A DNA stretch of 64,000 bases, from positions 16,146,001-16,210,000 of the forward strand of contig NC_133158.1 in assembly GCF_040802235.1 (NCBI RefSeq). The letters are read 5' to 3'. Below the pieces are notes generated by a model. It saw nothing but the letters and a program-made list of their open reading frames with translations. It made no database searches and was not told the origin of the DNA. This stretch comes from Manis javanica (lineage: Eukaryota; Chordata; Mammalia; Pholidota; Manidae). Shown here in pieces: positions 1 through 13,600 of the stretch. The position numbers were made by a program, and so were the translations under genes. The stretch's first letter is position 1. Each line of letters begins with the position of its first letter.

Positions 1-1239
1 CACTGGCTAGAAGCAAGTCAGGTCCCACCCAGACCCAAAGGGGTTGATTTAGAGGTGTCAAAGCCAGGAGAGAGGATCACACAGGGCCACCCTAGTGTCT
101 GTGTGAGTGGTTTGGCAAGTCAGCACACCAGCTCTCCTCTATAAAAAGGCCACTAACAGTGCAATGGAGTCATTATGGGTACATGTACTATACAAACTTA
201 CTTTAGCAGGGTACCCAGGGTTCAGGTTTGCCTCCACAACAGCATTTCAACCTCACAAAACAAATGTAGCAGGCTAGATTTAGCTAAAGAGGCTTAAGAT
301 TAAAAGAGAAGAGAGCCAACCCCGTGAGCCAGAGAAATACTTAAGAATTCTCAGCCCATCACCCAACTGTAGACCTTTGATAGTTGAAAGCAGAATTCAA
401 CATTTATTCTACAAATTTGAATGCCTTGACTTCTGCAAGTTGACACTCTCTTTGTTCCTGCCTATGGACTAGCTCAGTGGTTATCAAATGTTAGGGCTTA
501 AAAACTCTTCTACAGGGTTGTATGCAAAAATAACTCATGGGAGTTTTTTTTTTGTTATGGGACATACTCTTGTGTTTGATTTTTCTTTCACACACTTAAT
601 TCAGCACCACATCCCCTGTGCAATCCAGACTCTACTGTCCCAACCTCATAGGTTTGTCCTAAAGCAACATCACTGAAAGGGTGACACAACGCTTGGTACT
701 TAATTGCCTGATAAATATCAACACTTACCTCCTATTAAATTACAATAAAACAATTTAAATTTGTAAAATTATAAATAAACAATGTAAAAAGAATGTGGTG
801 ATGTTTTCCTGCAGGATTTGCTCATTTTAATTTCACATGCCCAAAAAGAGGGTCAAACTCTGCATCCTTCTCTTCTGCTGATTTTATATTTCAGTAACCA
901 CAGCCCCAAAAAATGTTAAGGGTGCTGGCATATTCTGAGCAGCTTGCTGCTCAAAGATGCTGCTGATGTTTGAGGGGAGAACAATTATGCTAAGCCAATC
1001 GATAAAATGAACTGTAAAGATTAATCCACCATAATCCACTTTTTTTTCCTATAGAAGCCTGCATTTGGAGATGTCTTACTGCCTTCCCCATGCACCTATC
1101 ATCTTCTCAGAAGACAAAGACAAAACAGCAACCATTAAAAGGTGCTGTCCAATGAGACACAGATTTTTTTTTATTTATTTATTTTTTAAAGATTTACACT
1201 CCCTGTGGATTGAGAGGGTAAAGAGAAACGGGGACATTA

Positions 1240-1400
1240 ATGAAGACAGTCTGTGTCAGGCACTGTCCCCAGGCAAGCTCATTTACACTCACATCCACCC
1301 GAGGTGATGGGTATGATCCATCTGTTTTACAGCGAGAGGAACAGGAGCTTTGAGACAGGTTAAATGATTTGCCCAAAGCCAGATACACACATACATACCC
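1240..1400 (-). repeat. MIR SINE
   Basis: Antisense MIR: 'gtgtcaggcactgtcccc', 'ctgttttacagcgagagg' and 'ttaaatgatttgcccaaagc' are diagnostic blocks in the right order. Confidence 0.7.
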
Positions 1401-3034
1401 ACTCTTTCTCTCCCCTTGAACTGGAATTAGAAGCTCTACCCTCAGAGGGGGGTCCTCTAAAGAAGAGCAATTCTCCAGCATAGCAAAATCCCCAAAATGA
1501 ATCACTTGTTGAATAAATATTGTGAAAGTATATGTGTTGGACACCACCAGCCAATGCGTGGCATATAAATAAACCAGAGAGGCACTGAGTAGGGGAGACA
1601 CGAAAAAGCAAGATCACTTACGATCTTGGGGTAGCAGGCAGGGAACAAGAGGGAAGACTTAATGTATGTATGTCCAAAAAGGTTAAACAGAAAAATAAAA
1701 TGCCGTAAAGCTTCCTGGGGAGGATGTATGTACGTCAGGATGCAGGTGGAGCGGCCTTCGCTCAAAGCCCTTATTAGTAGTAATATGTTTCTTACCCGCG
1801 CAGAGGGCTCTAGTGACAAGATCATCAGCTCAAGCGCTGAGAAATCATTCCAATTCTCTGCCCCTCACCTCTGAGGCATCCCTCCCCTCCCCTTAAGCCC
1901 CTTGGATCAATGTTTCATCTGCTTCGTTCCAGCGAATCACTGATCCCTCTCCTTCATTCTTTGGGTCTAGGCTCACAGAATGTTTCCTGCACCTTTATTC
2001 CATTATTTCTATTCTATTATTTTCCCTGTTGTTTTCCAACTTCCCAAGACATTAAAGGGAAGCCCATGCCTAAAGGGTATATGAGCCAATTTCCTTTTCT
2101 ACACCTGCTAGGGCCCCTTTAATCACGAAACATTGCAAATGGTCTGCAAACCAAAATGCCCCTTCCGCGTTGGCCAGTCCCATTGAATCTGGGTTTTTTT
2201 ATTTGCCTGCACAACAAGTAGATCAAAAGGGGGGAGGGGGCGGTGAGGAGATAGCAATGATTAAAAGATTGTCACAGCTCAAGGACATAACCAAAGTGTT
2301 AGATGTCGGACTTAACTATGGGCCACTAATTAAATGCAAAACAGTAGCATAATGTGAAATAGGAGCAACAGTTTATCGGGCTTTTATTTAATTTTTCTGC
2401 ACAATGAATGAATACCCCTGGCTTCCCCCATCCCAACCCCCGGCATTTGCAAAGTGTCTGGGAGCGAGCAGCCCACCGCTAACCGATTCCCACTCATCTC
2501 TGTGTGCGGCTGCATCCAGACAGTAACAGGCTTAGCTGAAAACTGGGAGGGGACCAAGGCACGGTGGGCTCCCATCCAAGTGCTCCCAGATTCACGGCTG
2601 AATCCCCAAGAGATCAAACTCAGTTCTTCTTCGGTTAAAGCCTGAAAATGGAGAAGCCCTAAGAATACTCTCTCTGGGCCTCAGAAAACCACTAGAGATT
2701 AACAAAGTGGGAGGAAAAGATGTTGGTTCTCCAACAGTTTCCTCTGGGTTGATGCCAAACTGCTTGTGGACCTCACCTGGGGGTTCAAGGTATTTACCCC
2801 GGTTCTTCATGCAGGACGGCTGCCAGCAAAGGCATGCTCGGGAAGGAACCCTGCCCCCAGGTATCTCCCCAGCCAGGTTATACTCAAAGATCCACTTGTA
2901 GGCTTATTAAAGAATTTTCTGTCCTAGAGGAACACAGAAACTAACTAACTTTCAGCTACTCAGTCATTTAAACAGCCCTAATGACACTCATTTTGACTAA
3001 CCACCACCAAAATAAAGAATAACAGCTACAATGG

Positions 3035-3215
3035 CTGCTTAAGTCTAATGAAAACTTCCTCTGTGCCAAATGCTGTGCTGTGTGCTGGGCGGGCCTCTCC
3101 CATCCAGTTCTCACCTGGTGTTTTCTGTTGTACAGATGAAGACACTTGTAAGGGCTACACTGTTTGCCCAGGGTTGTGCAGAGAGGACTGAAGCCAGGAT
3201 TTAAATCCAGGTGAG
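3035..3215 (-). repeat. MIR SINE
   Basis: Antisense MIR with 'ttgtacagatgaagacact', 'tttgcccagggttgtgcag' and 'ccaggatttaaatccagg'. Confidence 0.75.
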
Positions 3216-3429
3216 TGACTCCCAAGCCCCATTTTCTAAAGGCCACCCAGTTCTGCCCCTTTCCCATCTGGTGACTGAGCAGGGCAGCAAAGTAAAACTG
3301 GTCAGCGGGGAGCAGAACAGAGGGCACAGGGGGTGCCGCACTGCCGGCCGGGGCCGCAGGAGCCCAGGAAGAGGGGGAAAGGTGTACTGGAAGGGACAGG
3401 GGAAGGCTGACAAAGGCACAGCTTGTTTA

Positions 3430-3850
3430 TGTAGCAGAATGGTTGGGGGCACAGCCTCTGGAGCCAGACCACCTGGGTCCAAATTCCAGTTCAAATTGGG
3501 AGCTACTGGTGTTCAATTTAGAGTGCTGTTCTTTGCCTGCTCACTCGATGGCCCCGGGCCCTACCAAATGGTGGTCATTTGGAGAAACCAGTGTTACTAA
3601 TCTGATTGGTGTCGAAGAGACATTCTCAATTAGAGACAGAGAGAGAGAGAATGAGATTCAAGCTCTGTAACTCACGAGCTGTGTGAGCCTGGCCAGATGC
3701 TTCCAGACTCTGTTCCTGTTTGCTCATCTGTAAAATGAAAACAATAATCCTCCTCACCCCAATTAAACAGGCTCCTATATGTAAGGGTTTGGAATTGTGA
3801 TTGGCATGTGATAAGCACTATGTACGTGTTAACTATGTTTTATTCTTTAT
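3430..3850 (+). repeat. MIR SINE interrupted by about 140 bp
   Basis: The MIR head (ggagccagaccacctgggtc, 3458-3479) ends near 3510. The tail resumes at about 3653 with 'attcaagctctgtaactcac' and runs through 'ctcatctgtaaaatgaaaac' to 'gataagcactatg'. The intervening segment is not MIR. Either one MIR carries an insertion or two MIRs lie close together. Confidence 0.65.
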
Positions 3851-3894
3851 TATTGAACATTTCAGGTAGGAAATAGCCCTGGCTCAAACCCTCA

Positions 3895-4390
3895 GTTCAG
3901 AGAAAAGCAAATAATGGGCAACAGAAACAAGAGTGTATGTCTAGCAAAAACACGTATGAGAAGGTTCATAGCAGCCTTATGCCTAGTAGCCAAAACTGCA
4001 AAAAAATCCAAACATTCACACCAGAAGGGATCAGTACAAAGCGGCCCGTGTAACACAGGAAGTACTATACAGTAGTGAAGAACAACTGCCACACACACCC
4101 CCACAAACAAAACATGGACCAGAAAGCTCAGATGGGAGACTGCATATTATATGTTCGCACTTGTATGAAGCTGTACAAGAGGCAGAGCAGCTCTGTAGCA
4201 GGGGGAGACTAGTGGCCACCTGAGAGGAAAGGGTGTGGCCAGCAGGGGGCACAAGGGACTCATCTGGGTGCTGGAAATTCCCAAGGAATGGTTTTTCGTA
4301 GGCGTGTGGGTAAGTGCAAATTCACTAAGCTCTAATGATTAAGATTTGGATACTTTAAGTTACCCCTAAAAACTAACAAAAGGTACTGAG
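3895..4390 (+). mobile_element. Ancient L1 (L1M) 3' end
   Basis: The diverged L1 3' region is recognised from 'atagcagccttatgcctagt', 'aagaacaactgcc', 'cttgtatgaagctgtacaag' and the 'tggccacctgagaggaaagg' block. No frame remains. Confidence 0.6.
4236..4252 (+). promoter_or_regulatory. Predicted CTCF site (core ccagcagggggc)
   Basis: TGGCCAGCAGGGGGCAC fits the CTCF core CCASYAGRKGGC at all 12 positions, and the flanks also agree. It sits in an L1M 3' fragment in the presumed TAFA4 intron and points rightwards. Confidence 0.5.
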
Positions 4391-4691
4391 TCAGAAGGGA
4401 GCACGTAATTTTACACACAGTTCATTTCTTTTTCCATTTTACTAAATAAACGTTTTAAAGGTTACTTAAGGAGTGATATATTTAGCCTGTATTTCAATAA
4501 GCAGAGCAAACACTGTGTAATATGACCCAGAATAGAAGTCCATTTCAGTGAAAGTATGGAAAAATATGGAAAAAAATAAATAAAAACCTATAAAGGCAAT
4601 GTACAAATGACTGAAATTTGGAAATCGCGAGGCTCTGGAGCAGCACATGCCTTAGCTATGGTGGGGAACTCAAACTGCCTTTATTCTGGTC

Positions 4692-5012
4692 CAGGGGTGG
4701 GTAAGCTGTGCCCAAGGATGAAATCCAGTGCCCTGCCAGTTTCTGTACCACCTGTAAACTAAGAATAGTTCTTGTATTTTTAAATGGTTAAGGAAGTCAA
4801 AAGGATAATATATTTCCTGACATGTGAAAATTACATGAAACTCAAATTTCAGTGTCGATAAGTGGACTGTTATGGATCACAGCCGTGCTCATTCATTTAG
4901 ATTGTCCCTGGCTCTTTGCCTACTACCGAGGCTGAGTTGAGTAGTCGTAACCAAGAACACAAAGCCTAACATATCTATTCCACGGCCATTTACACAAAGT
5001 TTGCAGCTCTCA
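4692..5012 (-). mobile_element. MER33-like hAT-Charlie element, nearly full length
   Basis: It starts with the hAT terminus cagggg and ends near 5012 at 'acacaaagtttgcagctct'. The interior reads as the reverse complement of the family: 'taagaatagttcttgtattt', 'tgacatgtgaaaattacatg', 'caaatttcagtgtcgataag' and 'gctgagttgagtagtcgtaa'. The length of about 320 bp agrees with a complete copy. No clear 8-bp target duplication survives. Confidence 0.8.
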
Positions 5013-8000
5013 GCTCCCATCCTCACCGCAGCTGCCATCCCAGTCATATACTCCTTAGTCCTTTCTCAGTGAGAAGCTGTTCTCAAACACCCACCATGAT
5101 TAGCTCCTGGTTCCAAATTCTGACTTAATAAAGCACCCAGTATGCATCTAAGCCCTGAGTTCTGACTGGATGGCAACTAGAGCACTTTTAGGGGATGCTT
5201 ACCACAAATCACGAACTAACATGAGTGAACATTATGACTTTCTTTATCACACTGTAAAACTGTCCGTTTTTGTCTGGAATGCTTACTGGGCCCTCGGATT
5301 AATTCTTGCTTAGGACCAACCAATGGTAGAGTCCTCTTCTGTTTTCAAGCGATTAGTGCATCTTTACAAGATAAGCACTTAAGGTTGTTGTCTTAATGAC
5401 AACAGAAAATAACTGGGACACTAATGGACTGACAAAAAAGTTTAACTGTCAAACGGTGATGGAAGATGAATGCTCCCACCTCTGAACTTTCAATAGGCTT
5501 TCTCCCTCCACGTGGCATACCCTTCCTCCAGTCTCCATGGTAGCTAAATTTCTCTTCACAGAATAAAATCTCACTGAATGTAGAAGCCATATTAGAATGA
5601 AGCACTGCCTTATGCAAAATGTGCATTTGAGAAATAAATGGAAAAAGGAAGAAATTTAGAGCAACTTCTATCCTCATTCAACAAATATTTTATTGATCGG
5701 GCTATGCTGAATTTATTTGCTCATCTTCTTAGATTTTAAGTGACGATTTCTCTTTCTGCAAAAGCAATAACTATTTTTGACAGACGAGTTCAAAACCTAC
5801 CAGGGTGAATGTGTACTTTCAGAAACAGGGTAAATACTTTGCAAGTGTGAAAAATTCTTTCTTGTGGAATGCTGTTTAAGAAAAGGTGTGAGGTTCCTAT
5901 TGGCTCTGTCATAATGTTAATCATTTATGAAATTCTGTGGTTCAGAGCTCAGCAATTGGTGTCATTTCAGGTAGTAAATACACATTTCCTGTCAAAACAC
6001 ATCAAATGGATAAGACTTCAATTTATTTGAGGACGAGTGGTAACTAACTTCAATATTGGCAATTTGGGGAATTCTCTGGTGGCTTTTAATAGCCTTGGCT
6101 TTTCTCTTCACTTCTTGCCCCCAAACCACAGAGTTATCTCCAATGGACCCTCCCCAGAAATAATTCTCACTCTCTCTGTGTGTAGCATTCCTCCCTCCAA
6201 TTCCAAATCGGTCGTGTAGTTTGCCTTTCTGTCACCCAGGTTTTCCAGAACTAAAGCTACACCTACATATAACTCAAAAGAGCATTCTGGATTTGCAAAC
6301 TATGAATCCTTCTACCATATTATGAACTCATTAAGGGTTGGGTTCTACCTTCTTTTTCACTGCATTCTGCCTGTATCCTTTCATCTCACCACATCTAACA
6401 ATGACACTGACAATAAAGGCTTCAACACAAAAAAGGATTGCTCTTCTACAAAAATGAAGTGCAGTGACAGGCAGGCCAAAGCATAGTCATCAATACCTCA
6501 AGCTGCATCTATCTTTCTGCTCTGTCTTCTTCCCACCTGCTTTTCATCCTCAAGGTCACCTCTCAGACCAACATGGCTGCTGGAGCACCAACTATTGCAC
6601 CACATTTCAGAAGTTAAGAGATCCAGAAAGGGCTCTACTTTCAATTTTAAGAGGATCCCCTAGAAACACCACCTGATACTTCTGAATATATCTCACATGG
6701 CTACTATAAGGTCAAGGAGGCTGAAAAACAGTCCTGATTCTGCACAGCATGTGCCTGGCTAGAAATCAGAGTTCCATTACAAAGGAAGGGGAAGGATGGC
6801 TATTATGTGAGCAAGCAGCATTGCCTCCATTACCCTGTATTGTATAGAGGGTCCACCAATGATTAAATAAATGAAAGAAATACAGATTCTCCAACATGGT
6901 ACCTTTCATCAGCTCAGGAAACCTCCCAGAAGATTCTACTCCAGCATCCTGGAAGGCACCCTTCACCACTAGACGTGAAAGCTCTTCTCAGACGGGTCAG
7001 TATTGCATCCTTCCTCATGTCAACATAGTAACAGATTTCAGATGTACATTGTACCTTAACAGGACTTCTTAGGAGACTGAGGTGTTCTATGGTTTGAATT
7101 TTCAAGTTTTGTCTTCTGAAATTTAATTATAAAACCAAGGGTGATTCTATCTCATCCAAACCCAAGTCACAGCTTTCCACCCTTGTGTGTCAATGCGGAA
7201 AAGACAAAGCTCAGAAGAACGATGGCCTTTACTGGGCATCCAGTGAGGAGGCACAAGCCCAAATTCTGAACTCAACGCCTCTGAGTTTTAACACCGATGC
7301 CCAGACTTAGAGATGATCACTACAGGTTGGCAGAAGGCAACGTGGCTTCTGGCAGAACTTTTAGGAGTAACAACAGAGCACATTTACACACTGGGCTGCA
7401 GTTTTCAAAGCATTTCTACATAGTCAGCAACTGGAAACCTCCACCAGTGCTTTTTAGGAGGCCAGAGGGCTGTCGCTTTGAGTAGGTGAGGCATGTACGA
7501 ACTTGAGGAAGCTTAGAAGATGAGAGGGAGCCGGCCAGAAAAAGGAATAAAACTAAGGATGCATGTTCCAAGGAAAGGAACATCAAATACAGAGCCACTG
7601 AAGAAAGAATGAGTTTCGTGCCTTCTAGGAAGCAAGGGGTGGCCAGGAGTTTTCAAGAGAGTAAGCAAGATAGCATAGAAAGAAAATCAAGCCACTGGCA
7701 ACCACCATCTCTCCACCCTGCTTCTAATACAACTGCTACATTTCCCACAACCAAATGCATTTCCAACACAGGAATCTTACCTACCTTCCGCCTGTATCAT
7801 CCTCATTCAATCTACTTCTAAAACTATCTTTCAAGAAAAGAGAGAGTATTTTTTAATAGCAAGGTATGCCTAATTTTAAACCATATGCAAAATTCCAGAA
7901 TCATAAAGCTCCACTGACTTGAAAAGCAAATTTTCCACAGAATTCCTGTCCCCGGTGATTTCAAAATAGACCTCAATTTGTGAAGTTTAAAAAATAAGCT

Positions 8001-8989
8001 GTACAAACAAAACAAATACACAGGGTCCTATTTTTATACAGCTAGAGTAAACCTTCAAAATATCCCTCTGCAAAAACAGAATTCCAACCCCCTGCCATAG
8101 TATTTCAACCGAGCAGGCCCTGAACTTCACTGGCTCCTCTGGCCTGTAACTTGGAAGGTCCACTGCTTCTAACAGCCGGAGGAAAAGAAAAAACAAAACA
8201 ATTTTTTTAAGTACCTGGGCATCTATCAACCAGCGTTTTCAAGGGCAAGAAAACTGCAGCGTCCAAGGAGCAGGCTGAGTGCTTAAGGTTAATGGCTGCA
8301 TTTACATAGCCATCAATTCACTTTACAAGAAACTGCTCCGTAGAGCCCAGCAGCTCCCATCAGGTGGCCCAGTCAGGGCAGGAGCAGACAGGAGTCTGTA
8401 AACTACGGGAGGAAAATGCCTGATAAATCTTAACAACACCGCCTTGCTTTCATTAGCTTATTTCTCTCTCAATTTTCAGTGAGTCTTGGGCTTCTGACTG
8501 AACAAAAGAGACTACCCTTCCACCTCTTGACGAGTCACTTTCTAAACATCTGGGGACTGGAGTAAAATAGTAGCTGTACCTCCACCTGCACAGCCTGGAA
8601 TGGTGACCACCACACACACGTGGCCATTTACATGTAGAGCTAAATTAATTAAGATGAAACAAAATTTTAAACTCAGCCCCTTGGTCACAATATAGCACAG
8701 TTTTAAGTGCTCAAAAGTTGCAAGCAGCTTAGTGGCAACAGTAGGGGACAGCACGATTTTAGAACAGGTCCCTCACTGCAGAAAGTTCTACTGGAACTTG
8801 TAAGATTATTTATAATGTCCGGGGCCTGACCTGTTCTGGAGTGCCTATTTCTTAATTCCAAGAACATGTAATGATGTGTCAAATGAAAGAGCCTTTCTGC
8901 AGTCCTCACATTCTCCGGATGCATTCTGAAGCAGCTTGACGCTCTAACACACACCCTCGGAGCTGGCGATGCCACTTGCACTCCAGAAA
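5013..8989. other. Unique sequence, nothing recognised
   Basis: This is unique, moderately AT-rich DNA. No frame looks coding, and I recognised no repeat family or RNA gene. Runs of short open frames occur on both strands without codon-like structure. Confidence 0.6.
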
Positions 8990-9420
8990 AACACTAGCAA
9001 AGGGCTACCAAGAAGCATGTAATTATGAGGTGGCATTAAATAGGATATACTGCATCTCAGGTATGAACTTGTTCAAGAATATTCTCGTGATACTCTCTGC
9101 AATAGAAATAAAAAAAGGAAAGATCTAAATGCACACCTGTAGGGAACAGCGAAATGAAATACAGTACATTCCTAACAGAACATAAACGGGTGATGACGGA
9201 AATGGACACAAGCTATGTATGTATCAGCGTGGACAGAGGAGTGAAGACAAGAAGACAATGGTAAGTGACCGATGCAAATTCCGAACCGGAGTAGAGTACA
9301 TTACCGGTTAAGTGAAAGAACTCATACACAATACTATATATTTAATAAACATGCATAACTCAAATCACAAAGAGAAAAGTTTAATATATTTTGATGTTTC
9401 TACATTATAATTTTTAAGTA
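8990..9420 (+). mobile_element. Possible degenerate L1M/L1ME 3' fragment
   Basis: A loose match to old L1 3' ends: 'gggtgatgacggaaatgg', 'agctatgtatgtatcagcgt' and 'ttaagtgaaagaactcatac'. Divergence is high, so the call is tentative. Confidence 0.35.
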
Positions 9421-11240
9421 AAGTTAAATGCCAGAGATGCTTCCTATTCTGTTGACTGGTTAAGTGTTGACTTTGAACTTCAAACTCTTAGGAAGTCTCC
9501 CAGGATATCCTCAGGCCATTCTTCCCCTTAAGTTTGGCTATCTTTGAGAGAGACATAATGTGTATTAAATATTTTAAGTATGTGCAGAAGGATAGTAGCC
9601 AAACTCTTAACAGTATTTGGGGAGGGAGGGATAGAAATGGACTAGAGGCATCCTTAAAGGTGATCTTTACTTTTCATCTTAAGTCTGTCTTTACTTTTTA
9701 ACAACTTGTTTGTCACCAGCGAGGTTTCCACAAAGGCTCTGTGCTCTCGTATTATGACTGGCAGCATCATTGCCCATAATGATACAATTCCAGCAGCTGT
9801 AACAATACTGATCAGCCATTCCCCCCGCCCCGCCAGAGAACAGCATCTGCAGGCACCGGGCTCAACAGTAAACCAAATGCCAGTGTTTTTTAAAGTGGAT
9901 ATTTGTTCTTAAAAAAGAAACAACTAGGGCCATTTTGTTGTTTGGATGCTTCTGCTGTTTAGTCTTCCACGTAAGCTATCGTCTCTCATGCCCTCATCGG
10001 CCACTCAGCGAGGAAGCCTCATCTTCTCCCTGTCTGGAGTTGAGGGCCGCAGGGGGCCCAGGGGCAGAACGGCACGCAGCCAGGGCAGACTGCTGCAGCA
10101 TCCGGACAGGGGGACAGGGATGACCGACATGAGAACCTCCCGAAAGGACAACAGTGACTGATGGGTCCCGAAGAAATATTCGTGGGAACCTAGTCATATG
10201 CAACACACCATGGTCTTCGGGAAAACACCACACTTCTGCAAGCCAGCCATGTAATTAAAACACAGCTCTGGAGACGGAGAAGGTGAAATGACTCGGACCC
10301 AGCCCATCCACTCTCCTTGGTGGTTGCCAATGCTAACCTTCCAGCCAACACCCACACATTCCTCTAAGGCAGACTATCTTTGAGAAAGCCCAGAAAATCC
10401 CAAATTTTAAAAAGAAGGATTAAAAAAAAATCAAGTTTTCATTTGATTCTCATTCAGATGAGACTTGGTTTGCAAACTTCAAAATGGTTTTTAATAGGGC
10501 AAGGCACAGTGCAACCCACTGAAAGCTTTTCATTTAAGCAAACAGAAAGGACAATTTATTCCTCCAAGTGGCAAGAGAACTCAAGCCAGGCATCTGTGCA
10601 AAAACTTCCCATGCCCCTCAGGCCCTGTAACTCTATCTACAACTTCATCTTCTGGTCCTCGGTCTTCAATTATTCCCAGAACGAATGAAATCTTAAATCC
10701 ACATCAGCTTTTAACATCTGCTGCGTCTTTACAGGAACAAAGAAGAAATTCCTGTATGTCACCTGCCAGTAGGATTACAATTTAAATCAGACTCCAAAGT
10801 ATATGGAAATAGAAGGCACTTTTTTTTTTCCTAGTCAATACAGACATCAGACAAATGTCAGAAGTAGGCCATAGGCTAGCTATGTGCTGCATGCAGCTGA
10901 ACGGCCTCCATGTCCACTGAAGCAAACCATACGATTCTTATTTTTATAAGTCCTCCCCTACTAAAAAAGAGAGAAAAAAAAATGCATCTTAGGCTCTCAA
11001 AGAAACTTAGGGACATTATCAAAAATCAGTTTCTCGGACAAAACACTGATCCAATCAAGGTCGAATCTGTAGTTTTGGCTCAGTCACCTAAATCCATCTT
11101 CAGAATCCTACAACTTAGACAGGCTGATCAGTGGATCACAAAACGAGAGGCTCATAACCTAATCAGAATGACCTTGTTTTACAAAAGTTTCCAGATTAAA
11201 AATTTTTACCTCTGGAAGATGAACTGTGGAAAGGAGTGTT
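9421..11240. other. Unique sequence, nothing recognised
   Basis: Unique DNA with a short GC-richer patch at 9990-10130. Open frames there are short and show no known similarity. Confidence 0.55.
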
Positions 11241-11246
11241 AAGCAA

Positions 11247-11425
11247 AGTGTGGTGCAAGGCTTGGCAGGGTCAGGGCCCTATGGAACTCACTGGACATTC
11301 AAATTCTCAGCCTCCATCCCAGATTTACAGAACCAGTAGCTCCAGGATGAGTGAAGCCTGGGAATCTGTGTATTAGCAAACCCCTCTTGGAGATTCTGAT
11401 CTACTGGTCTAAAGGAAACTATTAA
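11247..11425 (+). mobile_element. MER5A-type hAT-Charlie element
   Basis: Blocks 'ccatcccagatttacagaac', 'gggaatctgtgtattagcaa' and 'ggagattctgatctactggt' follow MER5A order. Confidence 0.7.
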
Positions 11426-12825
11426 GGGCTACAGTAACACTGGAATTGGGGGACATGCACACCAAACAAGACTGATACTATGGTAATCGATTTTTAAAAC
11501 CCAGAATTTGCAGAAGATCAAAAAAAATTCAATCAGCATAAACCCTATATTCATCTCCCCTCACTGCTCACGTCTAAGTAAATGAGAAATGGATATAGTC
11601 AACTGCTTCTAAGCCCGTGTCTATTTATGCTATAGTTCAGAATTATTTGCACATCAAACCAGAAACCAAGTTTACACTTGGGATCCTGAGTCTATTGTAA
11701 ATGTGAAGAGAGTAAATTCAGAATCAAAATGTCTTGAAGAGACAGTTTTCTAGGAATCTTGCCAGTCCTTTTTCTCAGGGTGACCTTAACTTTCAGACTT
11801 CAGGCATATTTTCCTTTTCTGATTAATACTTCTGCAGATGATTAGTACACTTCGTTCAAATATATATCAGGACAAGCTGATTTTTCTCATGCTATCAAGA
11901 ACACTAGAGGTTGCTGCTCCAGGGTACAGGGTAATGCAACCCTCTGGGCCAGAATCAATGGTACAGCTTCCTGGTACCAAAGAAGAACACTGCCATTTTC
12001 CTCTTAAATAACACAGTAACCTTGCAAATGAACTACACATACTGACTTAGGATTCCAGGAGGACCGAGCGCCTAGATACAGGCTTATTTCTGGGCCTTTA
12101 GAATCAAATTAGAATACCCCATCAGACCCCTCTTTGTGCAGACATTAATTTCAAGTGTATTTAAATGTCTGCACATCTTTCTCTGGCTCATCACATGGAA
12201 CAGAGCTGCTTCAGCTGTGTAATCACAATAATGAATAAACATGGGGTGCTTATACAGGACTCAGGAACCACAAAACTGATCAATTGTTAATTCCATAAAG
12301 TGAGGAAACGTGCCTTCTTTTGCAATAACTCCATTAAGCTGTGTTTTGGGTGGGAAAGATGCCCTTGTCCTCTGCCCACTATGTCTGCAAACAATCATTA
12401 CTCAGATCCTACCTAAGGCTTATCCTGTCTCAATTATTTCCCTGTACTCTTCCAACCCACCACTACACCCCCACCTCCAAGAAACAGCAAAAATTGGCAT
12501 GGCATTTTAAAAACCATGGGCTGCGTCATTATTAATTGCCAGATTATCTGAGGACACATTAATACTAACAGCCAAGATGACTGCAATGTATATTTATTGG
12601 TCTCTTACTATTTGGTAAAATACCCATCTCACAATGAGTATTTGATCAACAGGAAGTCTACGTGTCAATCAAATCCTTCCACGTGGCAGGATGAGGACTT
12701 CTGGGGCTTCTCCTTGGAAGAAACATGTTTGTTATCTATCTCCTATCCCCCACCATACTTAGGCCATATCCATCAGGAGCTCAGCAACCCTTCTTCAACT
12801 GAAAGAATGAATGATTTAGTATAGA
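11426..12825. other. Unique sequence, nothing recognised
   Basis: AT-rich unique DNA without a convincing coding frame or repeat. Confidence 0.55.
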
Positions 12826-13004
12826 GCTGTGGCTCTACCACTCAGCCTGGTTCTAACTGCAACTCTGCCAAAGCTACATGCATGGCTTCATCCCAGCCTG
12901 CCTCACTTTCCTCATGCACAGAAGGGAAATGATGACTCTATCTACCTTGCAGGGCTAAAGGGATGATTAAACGAGACAGTGCCTAAAAATGCTTAGTGCA
13001 GCAA
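12826..13004 (+). repeat. MIR SINE
   Basis: Contains 'gtggctctaccactcagcc', 'cctcactttcctcatgcac', 'taccttgcagggctaaaggg' and 'atgcttagtgcagc' in MIR order. Confidence 0.7.
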
Positions 13005-13600
13005 AAAGATAACAGACCCTATGGAAAATGATATGGCAGTTCCTCAAAAAAACGGAAAGGAGCTATACTGCATGGTCCAGCAACTCCACTTCTGAGTATA
13101 CACCCAAAAGAACTGAAAGCAGACTCAAACAGGTATCTGTAGACCCATGGGTGCAGCACACCCATAATTCACAATGGCCAAAAGACAGAAGCAACCTAAG
13201 TGTCCGTCAACAGCTAAGTGGGTCAACCCAACGTGCTATATCACAAACAGTGACATTATCCAGCCTTAAAAAGGAGTGAAATTCTGACGCACACCATGAC
13301 ATGGATGAGCCGTGATATTATGCTACATGAAAGAAGCATCTCAAAAGGACAACTACTGTATGATTCCATTTATATAAGGTGCCTAGCAGTGAAATTCCCA
13401 GAGACAGAAAGTAGAATGGTAACTGCTAGGGGCTGGAGGGAGGGAGAATGAGGATTAGTTGTTTAATGAAGACAGAGGTTCAGTTTGGCAAGATGAAAAG
13501 AATTGTGGTATGAATGTACTTAATGTCACTGAACTACACACTTAAAAATGGTTAAGTAGGTAAACTTTGTTATCTGTATTTTACCTCAGGTTTAAAAAAA
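13005..13600 (+). mobile_element. L1M 3' end, about 0.6 kb
   Basis: Typical L1 3' block: 'atatggcagttcctcaaaaa', 'ccacttctgagtatacaccc', 'cataattcacaatggccaaa', 'gtatgattccatttatataa' and 'ggggctggagggagggagaa', ending in an A-rich stretch near 13600. Heavily mutated. Confidence 0.85.

Noticed and set aside
1152-1192. T-rich run (ttatttatttatttttt) resembling the reverse tail of a carnivore tRNA-Lys SINE
   Set aside because: No SINE body (A/B boxes, CT-rich block) adjoins it. The following sequence is a MIR.
9990-10130. Small GC-rich patch as a third CpG island or CTCF site (gccgcagggggc)
   Set aside because: Too short and CpG-poor for an island. The CTCF core matches only about 10 of 12 positions.
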